Source of the DNA: Atrina japonica
Taxonomy: Eukaryota; Mollusca; Bivalvia; Pterioida; Pinnidae
Assembly: GCA_030159075.1 (NCBI GenBank)
Contig: BROG01000651.1
Location: 248,001 to 312,000 of the forward strand
Length of the DNA: 64,000 bases
Reading direction: 5' to 3'
How positions within the stretch are numbered: the first letter of the stretch is position 1; each line of letters opens with the position of its first letter. The notes below the pieces were generated by a model, which saw nothing but the letters and a program-made list of their open reading frames with translations, was not told where the DNA came from and did no database searches. This document shows, piece after piece, positions 46,801 to 49,399 of this stretch. Position numbers and translations under genes: made by a program.

Positions 46801-48891
46801 TGAACTTTGCCGTTGGCCAGACCGACTGCCACAAGTTTATCTGGCTCTGGTTTGGGATACCATGATACAGTCTGAAATGATCAAATATGAAATGAACATA
46901 ACAAAACAGGAGATGCCTCACCTAACGGACAACTACAACAGAAACAAACTTGTAACAACTTTATATTGGTGAAAGTGAGAAGGAAAGTAATTTGAATTTA
47001 AAAGCAAAATTTAACAAGCAAATTTTACAAACACTGATTGCTTTTCATGATGTATCTTTCTTACAAGTAATGTCATTTAATGTTTTAACAAATAACCCCC
47101 AAAGTCACATTTGGACCTACCCATTTCAAAGAATGGTTAAGTCCACTGTAAGAATTCAGGGGTGTATGATTTAGAATCAAAATTTTATATTAATTTTACA
47201 TGCAATATGAACTTGCTCACCCCTAAATTATGATAGTAGATCAAACTATTTATTGATCTGTGTGAGTCTATATGTGACTGCAGGGGTTGATGAGTTAAAC
47301 ATTATGTGTTGGAGAAACATTATGCCACTGATCCTGCCAAATTTGGTTAACTTATGTCCAATATGAGTATTGAAAAGAGGTACTTTACAGAAAATGTCAA
47401 TGGACAATGGATGGATGGAAAACAGACAACAATTTTTAGCTCAGGTGAGCTTATAAATAATAAAACTGAAATGAAGTTACTTTATATTTAAAGAATGTAC
47501 AATGTAGTAGAGATGTTCAAAATTTGAGAAAAAAAAGTCACTTATTTTCCAAAACTGGCCAGTCCTGTTCCCATTTCTAAAATAAGGTATTAGACATTTG
47601 TGAGAGGCCTGTCTGTATAATAATCTAGATACAGTGGGACAGGTCTTGAGAGGTTATCCCATCTTCCACTGAAATGTGGTCTCTCAATATAGGTGGTCTC
47701 TCAAAAGAGGTTTTATTCAAAAGGTTATTAAACCAAGTGGTTTTCTGAATGCAGTCTTAAAAGACCGGTGGTCTTTCATGAGAGTGGTCTTTCAAGGCAG
47801 GTTTCATTGTACAGGGCAGTCCTTTGACACAAACATACCCTATAACAGCTGTGGAGCTCTGTGTGAATAATCATACTTGAAAGAAATCATAAAGAAAACA
47901 TACCTTTGTCATGGGTATCTCAAGAACTTGACTTTGTTGAACAGCATAAGTGTTTTCTGATATTTTCACCCCTGAAATTGTATGTGACATGTAAACACAC
48001 TGTACAATTGTAACAGCATGGAAACAAACTATATTTGACACAAGGGACTAATAAAAAATAAAAATCAAGACAGAGATAAATCTGTGGACCATACACTTAA
48101 TTATACAGCTTATAAAAATGACCAGTACCTTGTTGAATGATGGCATGTTTATGAAAACATATACATTTGTACATGCATGTATGTTCTATGTTTGTCACTG
48201 TGTCATTAAGTAAACAATTCTAGATTATGATGAACAGCATACGTTTTTCTAGTTGGGTTGAAACTAATCCGATTATGTATGGAAGTTCATCAGTTTACTA
48301 CTTGGAAGTCAGCTGGTCTTTTTCTTGGATACTTAATACCTGAACCTGAATCATACATAAATACCTTGACCATACATAACTGCCCGAAACCTATAACTGA
48401 AAAATTATTAACTAGTACATGAGGTTTATAAATGTAAGGTCAAAACAGGGTCATTTTTGCTAAAACGTACAGGACTAACCCAGCTCTGAATCATAGTATA
48501 AGTTGTAAGACATATATGTCAGACAAGTTCAGCTGATGTTTGAGCAGTAGAAACAGGTAAACCTGACCTCAACCTATCTACTTAACTGGAAGTTAGTGCT
48601 TAGGCAATAACATACCATACTTCAATCTCGCAAAAAATAAAGTGAGCTAAAAATCATTAAACTTTTCAAAAACTTTGACTTTTGGACTAAAGCAGAATTT
48701 TTAATCACAATGTATAATATAATGATGTACATGTATTATGAAACTCAATCTGTGTTATGATACTTACCCAGACTACCTTTAACTGAATTGTCTTCCCATT
48801 GCTTCACCACTTTGTATAAATTAATTTTGGTTCCATAGGTCAGAAAAAGGTCACTGTGAATGGGTGACCACTTGACCTTCAAATTGCTCAT
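6364..48891 (-). CDS. MIOS: MIOS homolog (GATOR2 subunit), complete, 26 coding exons
   Basis: GATOR2 complex subunit; in known animals MIOS pairs with SEH1L and the complex opposes GATOR1, allowing amino-acid activation of mTORC1 at the lysosome. Spliced exons (minus strand): 48891-48768, 47971-47904, 46871-46792, 46316-46273, 45509-45451, 40889-40730, 39980-39879, 37735-37641, 37441-37400, 36164-36109, 35468-35389, 34300-34256, 23511-23393, 23008-22874, 21727-21652, 20822-20636, 20009-19935, 18763-18651, 17921-17749, 16870-16802, 15188-15116, 14730-14592, 10788-10747, 8073-7902, 7233-7125, 6551-6364. They give 874 aa with continuous phase and GT-AG sites throughout. Residues about 1-370 form a WD40-type propeller (e.g. 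[11 protein letters not shown] at 248-258), about 400-720 a helical solenoid, and 740-859 a Cys/His zinc-finger and RING-like C-terminus. The match to vertebrate MIOS is from memory of the family and runs end to end. Function is inferred from homology. Confidence 0.95.
7125..7233 (-). CDS. MIOS: MIOS coding exon 25 (residues 777-813)
   Basis: 109 nt; phase 0 in, 1 out; acceptor TTTTAG, donor GTTTGG. Encodes [21 protein letters not shown]780, C783, C790 and C793 are candidate zinc ligands aligned with [16 protein letters not shown]. Confidence 0.95.
7601..7826. repeat. 23-bp minisatellite in MIOS intron 24
   Basis: Nearly perfect tandem repeats of ACTGATTAATAACTCAATAA plus 3 bases, about 10 copies, 75 bp from exon 24. 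The very low divergence suggests recent expansion. Confidence 0.95.
7902..8073 (-). CDS. MIOS: MIOS coding exon 24 (residues 719-776)
   Basis: 172 nt; phase 2 in, 0 out; donor GTTAGA. Encodes RAKFDI and [15 protein letters not shown]742 and C745 are the first zinc-binding pair of the C-terminal domain. The following residues (about 750-776) are basic and variable, as in other MIOS proteins. Confidence 0.94.
8463..8840. mobile_element. Foldback MITE with 47-bp arms in MIOS intron 23
   Basis: Inverted repeats at about 8468-8519 and 8788-8834 (core AGAAATGGCTTCACAATATT) are separated by about 270 bp of AT-rich sequence. No coding capacity. Confidence 0.8.
8841..10746. other. MIOS intron 23, remainder
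   Basis: AT-rich, no array or inverted-repeat element recognised and no convincing ORF. Confidence 0.5.
10747..10788 (-). CDS. MIOS: MIOS coding exon 23 (residues 705-719)
   Basis: 42 nt micro-exon; phase 2 in, 2 out; donor GTCAGT. Encodes [13 protein letters not shown], matching the conserved YRNLLDAWRFWHKRAEFD; the RAKFD continuation is at the start of exon 24. Confidence 0.93.
10898..11130. repeat. Dispersed repeat, family E (copy 1)
   Basis: About 230 bp that aligns by eye with 49150-49390 (shared phrases 'tttgaaaatacaa', 'gtcatttgacttcaattggg', 'ggcttattttg'). Type unknown. Confidence 0.6.
11422..12521. mobile_element. 1.1-kb TTAA-flanked TIR element (family L) inside the 30-bp array
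   Basis: Termini AGCTGTCATCTTAACTTTTA and, inverted, AGCTGTAATCTCAACTTTTA; the arms stay similar for about 75 bp to 'tttttgaaacaccc'. The flanks are TTAA (11418-11421, 12522-12525). The uninterrupted array has GATAATCTTAAGATTC, so the element plus one TTAA is the insertion. No transposase-length ORF; an 87-codon frame (12096-11833, minus) is unassigned. Confidence 0.9.
13350..14336. mobile_element. Non-autonomous hAT-like element with 8-bp target duplication
   Basis: 987 bp. Termini TAGGGGTGGGACAGTT and, inverted, TAGGGATGCGACGGTT, with many sub-terminal GAACTGAACC/GGTTCAGTTC motifs in both orientations. It is flanked by the direct repeat CATGCCAC (13342-13349 and 14337-14344); deleting the element and one CATGCCAC restores the 30-bp repeat exactly. 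TAGGG-type ends plus an 8-bp duplication are hAT hallmarks. No transposase ORF. Confidence 0.93.
14592..14730 (-). CDS. MIOS: MIOS coding exon 22 (residues 659-705)
   Basis: 139 nt; phase 1 in, 2 out; acceptor TGTGTAG, donor GTAAGT. Encodes [20 protein letters not shown] then QTAALAC and [10 protein letters not shown], matching [24 protein letters not shown] and KDERVQYWIE. Confidence 0.95.
15116..15188 (-). CDS. MIOS: MIOS coding exon 21 (residues 635-659)
   Basis: 73 nt; phase 0 in, 1 out; acceptor TCATCAG, donor GTAAAA. Encodes [18 protein letters not shown] then DGLLLTG, matching the YIEKL..EM.EAGNLEGILLTG segment. Confidence 0.93.
15225..16380. repeat. 1.15-kb minisatellite in MIOS intron 20
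   Basis: Mixed 17-bp (GTCATTATATGATCTAT) and 25-bp (same plus GGATATAT) units, roughly 55 in all. It begins about 35 bp from exon 21. The open frame at 15934-16299 ([10 protein letters not shown] repeats) is an artefact of the array. Confidence 0.95.
16568..16605. repeat. (CA)n(TA)n microsatellite
   Basis: Alternating CA then TA runs; a second TA run lies at 16751-16762. Confidence 0.9.
16802..16870 (-). CDS. MIOS: MIOS coding exon 20 (residues 612-634)
   Basis: 69 nt; phase 0 at both ends; donor GTAATC. Encodes [18 protein letters not shown], matching the VRDRVAFACKFLSD helix. Confidence 0.94.
17749..17921 (-). CDS. MIOS: MIOS coding exon 19 (residues 554-611)
   Basis: 173 nt; phase 1 in, 0 out; donor GTAAGT. 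Encodes [20 protein letters not shown] then [16 protein letters not shown], closely matching vertebrate VVAMALSGYTDEKNSLWRE..NPYLCVMFAFLT. Confidence 0.95.
17956..18110. mobile_element. Degenerate TIR element, family I
   Basis: Left 'cattggaatctcattatgttg' and right 'cagattccactgta' are inverted, with an internal 'ctggacatctc' phrase; related to 33160-33297 and 60908-61085. Confidence 0.55.
18115..18645. other. MIOS intron 18, remainder
   Basis: No feature recognised. Confidence 0.4.
18651..18763 (-). CDS. MIOS: MIOS coding exon 18 (residues 516-554)
   Basis: 113 nt; phase 2 in, 1 out; donor GTAAGT. The acceptor is ACTAG at 18765-18764; the nearby ATGCAG would put a stop in frame and was not used. 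Encodes [20 protein letters not shown], matching the AAAVALFNLDIRRAIQIL helix pair. Confidence 0.94.
18770..19930. other. MIOS intron 17
   Basis: AT-rich with poly-T runs; no array, inverted-repeat element or ORF worth reporting. Confidence 0.5.
19935..20009 (-). CDS. MIOS: MIOS coding exon 17 (residues 491-516)
   Basis: 75 nt; phase 2 in, 2 out; donor GTAAGT. Encodes [17 protein letters not shown] then LFESILQ, the ALQLCGWIxxG solenoid segment. Confidence 0.94.
20095..20312 (+). mobile_element. SINE-like element in MIOS intron 16
   Basis: Contains CTGGTCGCCATCACATAATT then GAAAAATTGTTGAGTTGGC and an A-rich tail ('caaatcaaaaaaaaa', to 20312). This is the same central domain as the minus-strand copy at 1885-2107. 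The 66-codon frame on the other strand is a shadow. Confidence 0.7.
20636..20822 (-). CDS. MIOS: MIOS coding exon 16 (residues 429-491)
   Basis: 187 nt; phase 1 in, 2 out; donor GTAAAA. The acceptor (ACCAG, 20824-20823) has a weak pyrimidine tract but is the only AG that gives the right phase. Encodes [14 protein letters not shown] and an Ile/Leu-rich stretch up to SEER, equal to the linker before the conserved ALQLCGW. Confidence 0.82.
21429..21600. repeat. (TCA)n trinucleotide tract next to MIOS exon 15
   Basis: About 170 bp of TCA/ATC repeats with few interruptions, 52 bp beyond the exon 15 donor. The minus-strand Asp/Met-rich frame is meaningless. Confidence 0.95.
21652..21727 (-). CDS. 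MIOS: MIOS coding exon 15 (residues 404-429)
   Basis: 76 nt; phase 0 in, 1 out; acceptor TATGTAG, donor GTATCC. Encodes [17 protein letters not shown] then FGLWRWLS, matching QVWRN..AG..PQLKSLWYTL. A long (TCA)n tract begins about 50 nt past the donor. Confidence 0.9.
21855..22085. repeat. About 25-bp minisatellite
   Basis: Repeats of ACAATCTACAGATAAATGAC plus a T run, about 9 copies including partial ones. A sister phrase ('ttacagataaaatgct') runs on in the next array. Confidence 0.9.
22090..22690. repeat. Diverged array of 'gatgtcat..ttacagataaaat' units
   Basis: About ten diverged units of roughly 60-80 bp, alternating GATGTCAT and TTACAGATAAAAT; probably an older product of the same repeat as 21855-22085. 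Confidence 0.75.
22792..22862. repeat. TA/CA microsatellite beside MIOS exon 14
   Basis: TA and CA dinucleotide runs, starting about 12 bp from the exon 14 donor. Confidence 0.9.
22874..23008 (-). CDS. MIOS: MIOS coding exon 14 (residues 359-403)
   Basis: 135 nt; phase 0 at both ends. Encodes [15 protein letters not shown] and [16 protein letters not shown], matching LMWACGRHLYE..KMRLRALSRYGL. Two donors compete: GTAGGT after CAT at 22874, and GTCAAA 4 nt further. Only the first keeps the frame into exon 15, so I chose it. Confidence 0.92.
23125..23220 (-). mobile_element. SINE fragment
   Basis: Contains 'atgccacactca' and 'tttcagttatatggtggc', the central-domain block of the SINE at 1885-2107. 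Confidence 0.6.
23393..23511 (-). CDS. MIOS: MIOS coding exon 13 (residues 319-358)
   Basis: 119 nt; phase 1 in, 0 out; donor GTAAGA. Encodes [19 protein letters not shown] then a [10 protein letters not shown] strand, matching the last propeller blade (SFAWHP..NRMIVVTPN..FTVFERI). Confidence 0.94.
23629..23826. mobile_element. TIR element (GAAACCTGTATATAAAGACC type)
   Basis: Left GAAACCTGTATATAAAGACC and right GGTCGTTAATGCAGGTTTTC are inverted relatives; the right end is followed by CTGTA. The interior carries a 3-fold 'ggtctttatagggagagagt' repeat. Confidence 0.65.
24045..24120 (-). mobile_element. Degenerate tRNA-like SINE head
   Basis: Minus strand reads CTAAATGGTTAGAGCATGAA and a weak B-box region, similar in layout to the head at 2107-2036. 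Confidence 0.4.
24480..24607. mobile_element. Family C MITE remnant
   Basis: Shares 'accacttg..taaa.aatcctttga' and 'gtcttgagagaccaca' with 32195-32315 and 47630-47811. Confidence 0.5.
25375..25865. repeat. Minisatellite of 'ccttgtcatataa' units with a 230-bp higher-order repeat
   Basis: Units of about 30-35 bp; the order of variants at 25381-25610 recurs at 25590-25800. Overlapping frames rich in SYN/CHI are artefacts. Confidence 0.85.
25925..26525. repeat. 50-bp minisatellite within a family C MITE
   Basis: About ten units of 'gtggtcttacaaaacaggtggtctctaaaaacccc' plus 'atctgccaatgaa'. The right border is 'gagtggtcactcaagacag' then GTTCCACTGTA (ends 26525), the terminus of family C elements. 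The left border (near 25915) is degenerate. Confidence 0.85.
27065..27226. mobile_element. Foldback MITE, 162 bp, nearly all stem
   Basis: Arms of about 75 bp (TTCAACAACTCATGTGAG.. against ..ACTCATTTGTTGAA) with a loop of about 10 nt around 27150. Confidence 0.85.
27624..27955. mobile_element. TIR element (TACCATATTCGACCCAATAA), 332 bp
   Basis: Left TACCATATTCGACCCAATAA and, inverted, right TACTGTATTCTACCCAATAA. Same family as the 101-bp element at 38006-38106. Confidence 0.8.
28140..28850. repeat. 29-bp minisatellite ('accatagagccacaatttct')
   Basis: About 24 diverged units of roughly 29 bp, pyrimidine-rich on the plus strand. Confidence 0.9.
28925..29505. repeat. 65-bp minisatellite
   Basis: About eight to nine units with the phrases 'gacagataccactaggtcat', 'ctgagtaactcaggtaac' and 'gtgtacccacatgacaac'. 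It starts about 75 bp after the 29-bp array. Confidence 0.88.
29786..29998. mobile_element. 213-bp TIR element (family M)
   Basis: Starts TACAGTCAAACATGTCTACC; ends in 'gtgagtcaggtaaacctgta'. Read inverted, its right end is TACAGGTTTACCTGACTCAC, the same phrase that makes up the array at 30480-31600. Confidence 0.65.
30125..30293. mobile_element. Family A MITE, complete and unexpanded (169 bp)
   Basis: Left TACAGTGGAACCTCACTATT (then aagaccacct) and, inverted, right TACAGTGGATTCTCACCTAA (then agaccacc). This is the reference copy for the expanded relatives at 32415-34037, 36255-36980 and 44281-45222. Flanking TA fits a Tc1/mariner/pogo-type target, but TIR family assignment is inference. Confidence 0.88.
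30480..31610. repeat. 30-31 bp minisatellite, about 36 copies
   Basis: Unit ACCTGACTCACTGTACATAT plus GACAAAGGCTG. The middle (30600-31040) is nearly homogeneous and the edges are diverged. The unit equals the inverted right end of the element at 29786-29998. Confidence 0.95.
32195..32315. mobile_element. Family C MITE, partial
   Basis: Ends GACAGGTACCACTGTA at 32315; interior 'caagagaccacctgtcttgagagacc' matches other family C copies. Confidence 0.6.
32455..33520. mobile_element. Family B MITE, copy 2, enlarged
   Basis: Ends AAGGGCATTAGCTG and CAGCTAATGCCCCA; flanks TTAA (32451-32454) and TTAT (33521-33524, one substitution). About 700 bp longer than copies 1 and 3; the extra DNA includes a family I-like piece (33160-33297). 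Confidence 0.8.
33605..34015. repeat. 18-bp minisatellite (GGTGGTCTCCTAAGTGAG)
   Basis: About 22 units that differ almost only as GTGAGG/GTGAGA/GAGAGA. A higher-order order of variants is visible. It lies inside the family A element. Confidence 0.95.
34256..34300 (-). CDS. MIOS: MIOS coding exon 12 (residues 304-319)
   Basis: 45 nt micro-exon; phase 1 at both ends; donor GTAAGT. Encodes [14 protein letters not shown]. It is followed by the largest intron of the gene (34255-23512, 10.7 kb, almost all repeats). Confidence 0.85.
34945..35182. mobile_element. Family F MITE, copy 1
   Basis: Left TACTGTATACCTGGAAAATT and, inverted, right TACTGTTTACCTGAACATTT; interior 'aaaagggcaaaaataaccag'. Relatives at 40162-40343, about 46490-46729 and 62755-62850. 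Confidence 0.8.
35160..35360. repeat. 47-60 bp tandem repeat carrying the family F terminus
   Basis: Four units, each starting GTTCAGGTAAACAG(T/A)AG, which is the right end of the adjacent family F MITE plus its flank ('tagtcaattacatatagtta'). Confidence 0.9.
35389..35468 (-). CDS. MIOS: MIOS coding exon 11 (residues 277-304)
   Basis: 80 nt; phase 2 in, 1 out; acceptor TTTCAG, donor GTAAGC. Encodes [17 protein letters not shown] then IQHHSTPIG, the conserved IRLYDMQHTPTPIG block. Confidence 0.95.
36109..36164 (-). CDS. MIOS: MIOS coding exon 10 (residues 259-277)
   Basis: 56 nt; phase 0 in, 2 out; acceptor TGTTAG, donor GTAAGA. Encodes [18 protein letters not shown], matching VLTLTEQ..LTKVAWCPTR. 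Confidence 0.94.
36255..36980. mobile_element. Family A MITE filled by a 34-bp minisatellite
   Basis: Left TACAATGGAACCTAGCCTAA and, inverted, right TACAGTAAAACCTTGCCATT. The interior (36287-36860) is about 17 units of TTAGGATACCACCTCACATT plus TCAGACCACCTCCC. A block of eight units recurs 272 bp (8 x 34) apart (36381 and 36653). Confidence 0.92.
37290..37318. repeat. (CA)n microsatellite beside a SINE fragment
   Basis: Follows 'atgccacactcaacaatttgtca' (37251-37274), a fragment of the central SINE domain. Confidence 0.85.
37400..37441 (-). CDS. MIOS: MIOS coding exon 9 (residues 245-258)
   Basis: 42 nt micro-exon; phase 0 at both ends; acceptor GTTACAG, donor GTATCC. Encodes [14 protein letters not shown], the diagnostic IWDLRKFEKP strand of MIOS. 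Confidence 0.94.
37641..37735 (-). CDS. MIOS: MIOS coding exon 8 (residues 213-244)
   Basis: 95 nt; phase 1 in, 0 out; donor GTCAGT. Encodes [18 protein letters not shown] then EYRLASFYE, matching the conserved KAVQGVTVDP..RVASFYEG segment. Confidence 0.94.
37783..37965. mobile_element. 183-bp TIR element (TACAGTAAAACCTGCTATAG)
   Basis: Left TACAGTAAAACCTGCTATAG and, inverted, right TACAGTGAAACTTGTATAGA. It lies 48 bp upstream of the exon 8 acceptor on the gene strand. Confidence 0.85.
38006..38106. mobile_element. 101-bp MITE (TACC..GACCCATTAAG)
   Basis: Left TACCATATTCGACCCATTAA and, inverted, right TACCGTAATCGACCCATTAA. A very small complete TIR element. Confidence 0.88.
38275..39400. 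mobile_element. Partial TIR element, right end missing
   Basis: Left end TACCGTATTCGGCCGTGTAT then AATCCGCACTC. The 'aaatggggggtgcaaat' at 39383-39399 resembles an inverted right end that then breaks off. It contains a hairpin at 38481-38544 with an 11-bp perfect outer stem (ACAGGCACTTG/CAAGTGCCTGT). No ORF longer than about 70 codons. Confidence 0.5.
39879..39980 (-). CDS. MIOS: MIOS coding exon 7 (residues 179-213)
   Basis: 102 nt; phase 1 in, 1 out; donor GTAAAA. Encodes a WD40 blade ([17 protein letters not shown], then RYLRIFDLR) aligned with the vertebrate LCWLPxD..LAGM..LAIFDLR blade. Confidence 0.93.
40162..40343. mobile_element. Family F MITE, copy 2
   Basis: Starts TACTGTATGTACCTGTAAGT; right part 'aaaataaccagaggtgaaaatttccagatatac'. 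Confidence 0.7.
40495..40622. repeat. 18-20 bp tandem repeat (ATATAATGGGACCCACAAT)
   Basis: About seven units in MIOS intron 6, just beyond exon 6. Confidence 0.9.
40730..40889 (-). CDS. MIOS: MIOS coding exon 6 (residues 126-179)
   Basis: 160 nt; phase 0 in, 1 out; acceptor TTGTAG, donor GTAAGT. Encodes [19 protein letters not shown], a WD40 blade ending in the IWD-type strand, then a loop of about 30 residues that is variable among MIOS proteins. Confidence 0.92.
41020..42460 (+). mobile_element. Family G element in MIOS intron 5
   Basis: Begins near 'gaggtccaaggggccttaagatgctcacct', has about six 160-170 bp units (41280-42020) like those at 3000-4340, and a downstream 'ccccctagtggcttgtgt' block (42186-42203). 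The 3' hairpin end of the other copy is not found, so it is probably 3' truncated. Confidence 0.6.
42677..44154. mobile_element. 1.48-kb TTAA-flanked TIR element (family D)
   Basis: Termini AGTCACATTCTGGGG and, inverted, AGCCACATTCCGGTG; flanks TTAA at 42673-42676 and 44155-44158. A second inverted pair (GTAAAAAAATATTCTGGTTC near 43218 against its reverse near 44074-44098) and a 13-bp one (42994-43006/43043-43055) suggest nested or rearranged sequence. No transposase ORF. Confidence 0.75.
44281..45222. mobile_element. Family A MITE array: the 55-bp unit contains the terminal repeat
   Basis: Starts TACAGTGGAACATTGCTACT. From 44335 to 44860 the 55-bp unit (GATTAGTACAGTAGAACTAC, then 'actattaaaaccacctgactaactcactgtgatct') is repeated about nine times with aaaacc/gaaacc variants; the MITE terminus is part of each unit. 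It ends at 'ggtggtcttaagatgaggttcca' (45200-45222). Confidence 0.92.
45451..45509 (-). CDS. MIOS: MIOS coding exon 5 (residues 106-125)
   Basis: 59 nt; phase 1 in, 0 out; donor GTAAGT. Encodes [20 protein letters not shown], matching the conserved VPKHxRxCxxLxWNPxDS segment of MIOS. Confidence 0.93.
46153..46174. repeat. Poly-G tract
   Basis: G5-A-G2 then an unbroken G run; a second G run is at 62019-62029. Possible quadruplex or sequencing-sensitive site. Confidence 0.85.
46273..46316 (-). CDS. MIOS: MIOS coding exon 4 (residues 91-106)
   Basis: 44 nt micro-exon; phase 2 in, 1 out; acceptor preceded by a 10-T run, donor GTATGT. Encodes [14 protein letters not shown]; the GKEF-VPKH junction with exon 5 is a conserved MIOS segment. 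Confidence 0.9.
46490..46729. mobile_element. Family F MITE, copy 3
   Basis: Right end 'aaaatttccagatatacagta' (to 46729) and the interior 'agggcaaaaataac' match copies 1 and 2; the left end is degenerate. Confidence 0.65.
46792..46871 (-). CDS. MIOS: MIOS coding exon 3 (residues 65-91)
   Basis: 80 nt; phase 0 in, 2 out; acceptor TTTCAG, donor GTAAAA. Encodes [17 protein letters not shown] then LANGKVQLT, a WD40 blade matching the AVGQANG segment of vertebrate MIOS. Confidence 0.93.
47310..47460 (+). mobile_element. 3' fragment of a family G-type element
   Basis: Carries 'caatggacaatggatgg' and ends at 'agctcaggtgagctt', as in the 3' end near 5110. Confidence 0.5.
47630..47811. mobile_element. 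Family C MITE, complete (182 bp)
   Basis: Left TACAGTGGGACAGGTCTTGA and, inverted, right TACAATGAAACCTGCCTTGA (then aagaccac). Confidence 0.82.
47904..47971 (-). CDS. MIOS: MIOS coding exon 2 (residues 42-64)
   Basis: 68 nt; phase 1 in, phase 0 out. Acceptor TTTCAG, donor GTATGT. Encodes [16 protein letters not shown], the least conserved part of the N-terminus; accepted because both phases and both splice sites fit exactly between exons 1 and 3. Confidence 0.8.
47972..48767. other. MIOS intron 1
   Basis: AT-rich, no element recognised. Confidence 0.5.
48768..48891 (-). CDS. MIOS: MIOS coding exon 1 (residues 1-41)
   Basis: Start codon at 48891-48889, with A at -3. An in-frame TAA lies 18-16 nt upstream (48909-48907), so the start cannot be moved further 5' in this exon. 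Begins [17 protein letters not shown], resembling the first propeller strand of MIOS. The donor GTAAGT follows at 48767. A CAG acceptor at 48921-48919 suggests 27 nt of 5' UTR in the same exon and at least one upstream non-coding exon. Confidence 0.9.
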
Positions 48892-48906
48892 TTCAATTTT
48901 TGTTGA

Positions 48907-48915
48907 TTACTTCAT
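48907..48915 (-). promoter_or_regulatory. Minimal upstream ORF (Met-Lys-stop) before the MIOS start
   Basis: On the minus strand ATG AAG TAA is read 24 nt upstream of, and in frame with, the chosen MIOS start, inside what looks like the 5' UTR part of the same exon (acceptor CAG at 48921-48919). The TAA fixes the main start. A regulatory role is only inferred. Confidence 0.45.
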
Positions 48916-49149
48916 TTCCTGAAATGGAATTTTACACTGAAGTGTTACATATCAAAGTGTTTTAAGTTGTTTATTATACATGTACATATGTATTTTGAAA
49001 AAATAAAGAAATGAAATTTGAATATCAGCTGTGTGCTGTAGAACAGAGATATAAACTACAATATACATGTATAAATATATATATATATATATTGTACATG
49101 GGGAATACATTTACATGTACTCACCCTGCAATGAACGATATATCAGGGA

Positions 49150-49390
49150 TTTTCCACACTTATCTGGGGATCATTGAAGTCTCGGCCTTTTGAATTATGA
49201 ATTTTGGCAATATTTTATTGAAATTTGGAAATCTAAAATAACATTTAACTGTTCGAAAATACAAGAATATCTTTAAATTCATTGTCATTTGACTTAAATT
49301 GGAAAGTTTGACTGCAAACTGGGGGAAAATGCATGTTTTAGCATTTGGAAGGGGGCTTATTTTGGCCCCTATGATACGATACAAAATCCA
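49150..49390. repeat. Dispersed repeat, family E (copy 2)
   Basis: Aligned by eye with 10898-11130. The upstream flank (49069-49092) is a TA run. Confidence 0.6.
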
Positions 49391-49399
49391 TGTGCACCA

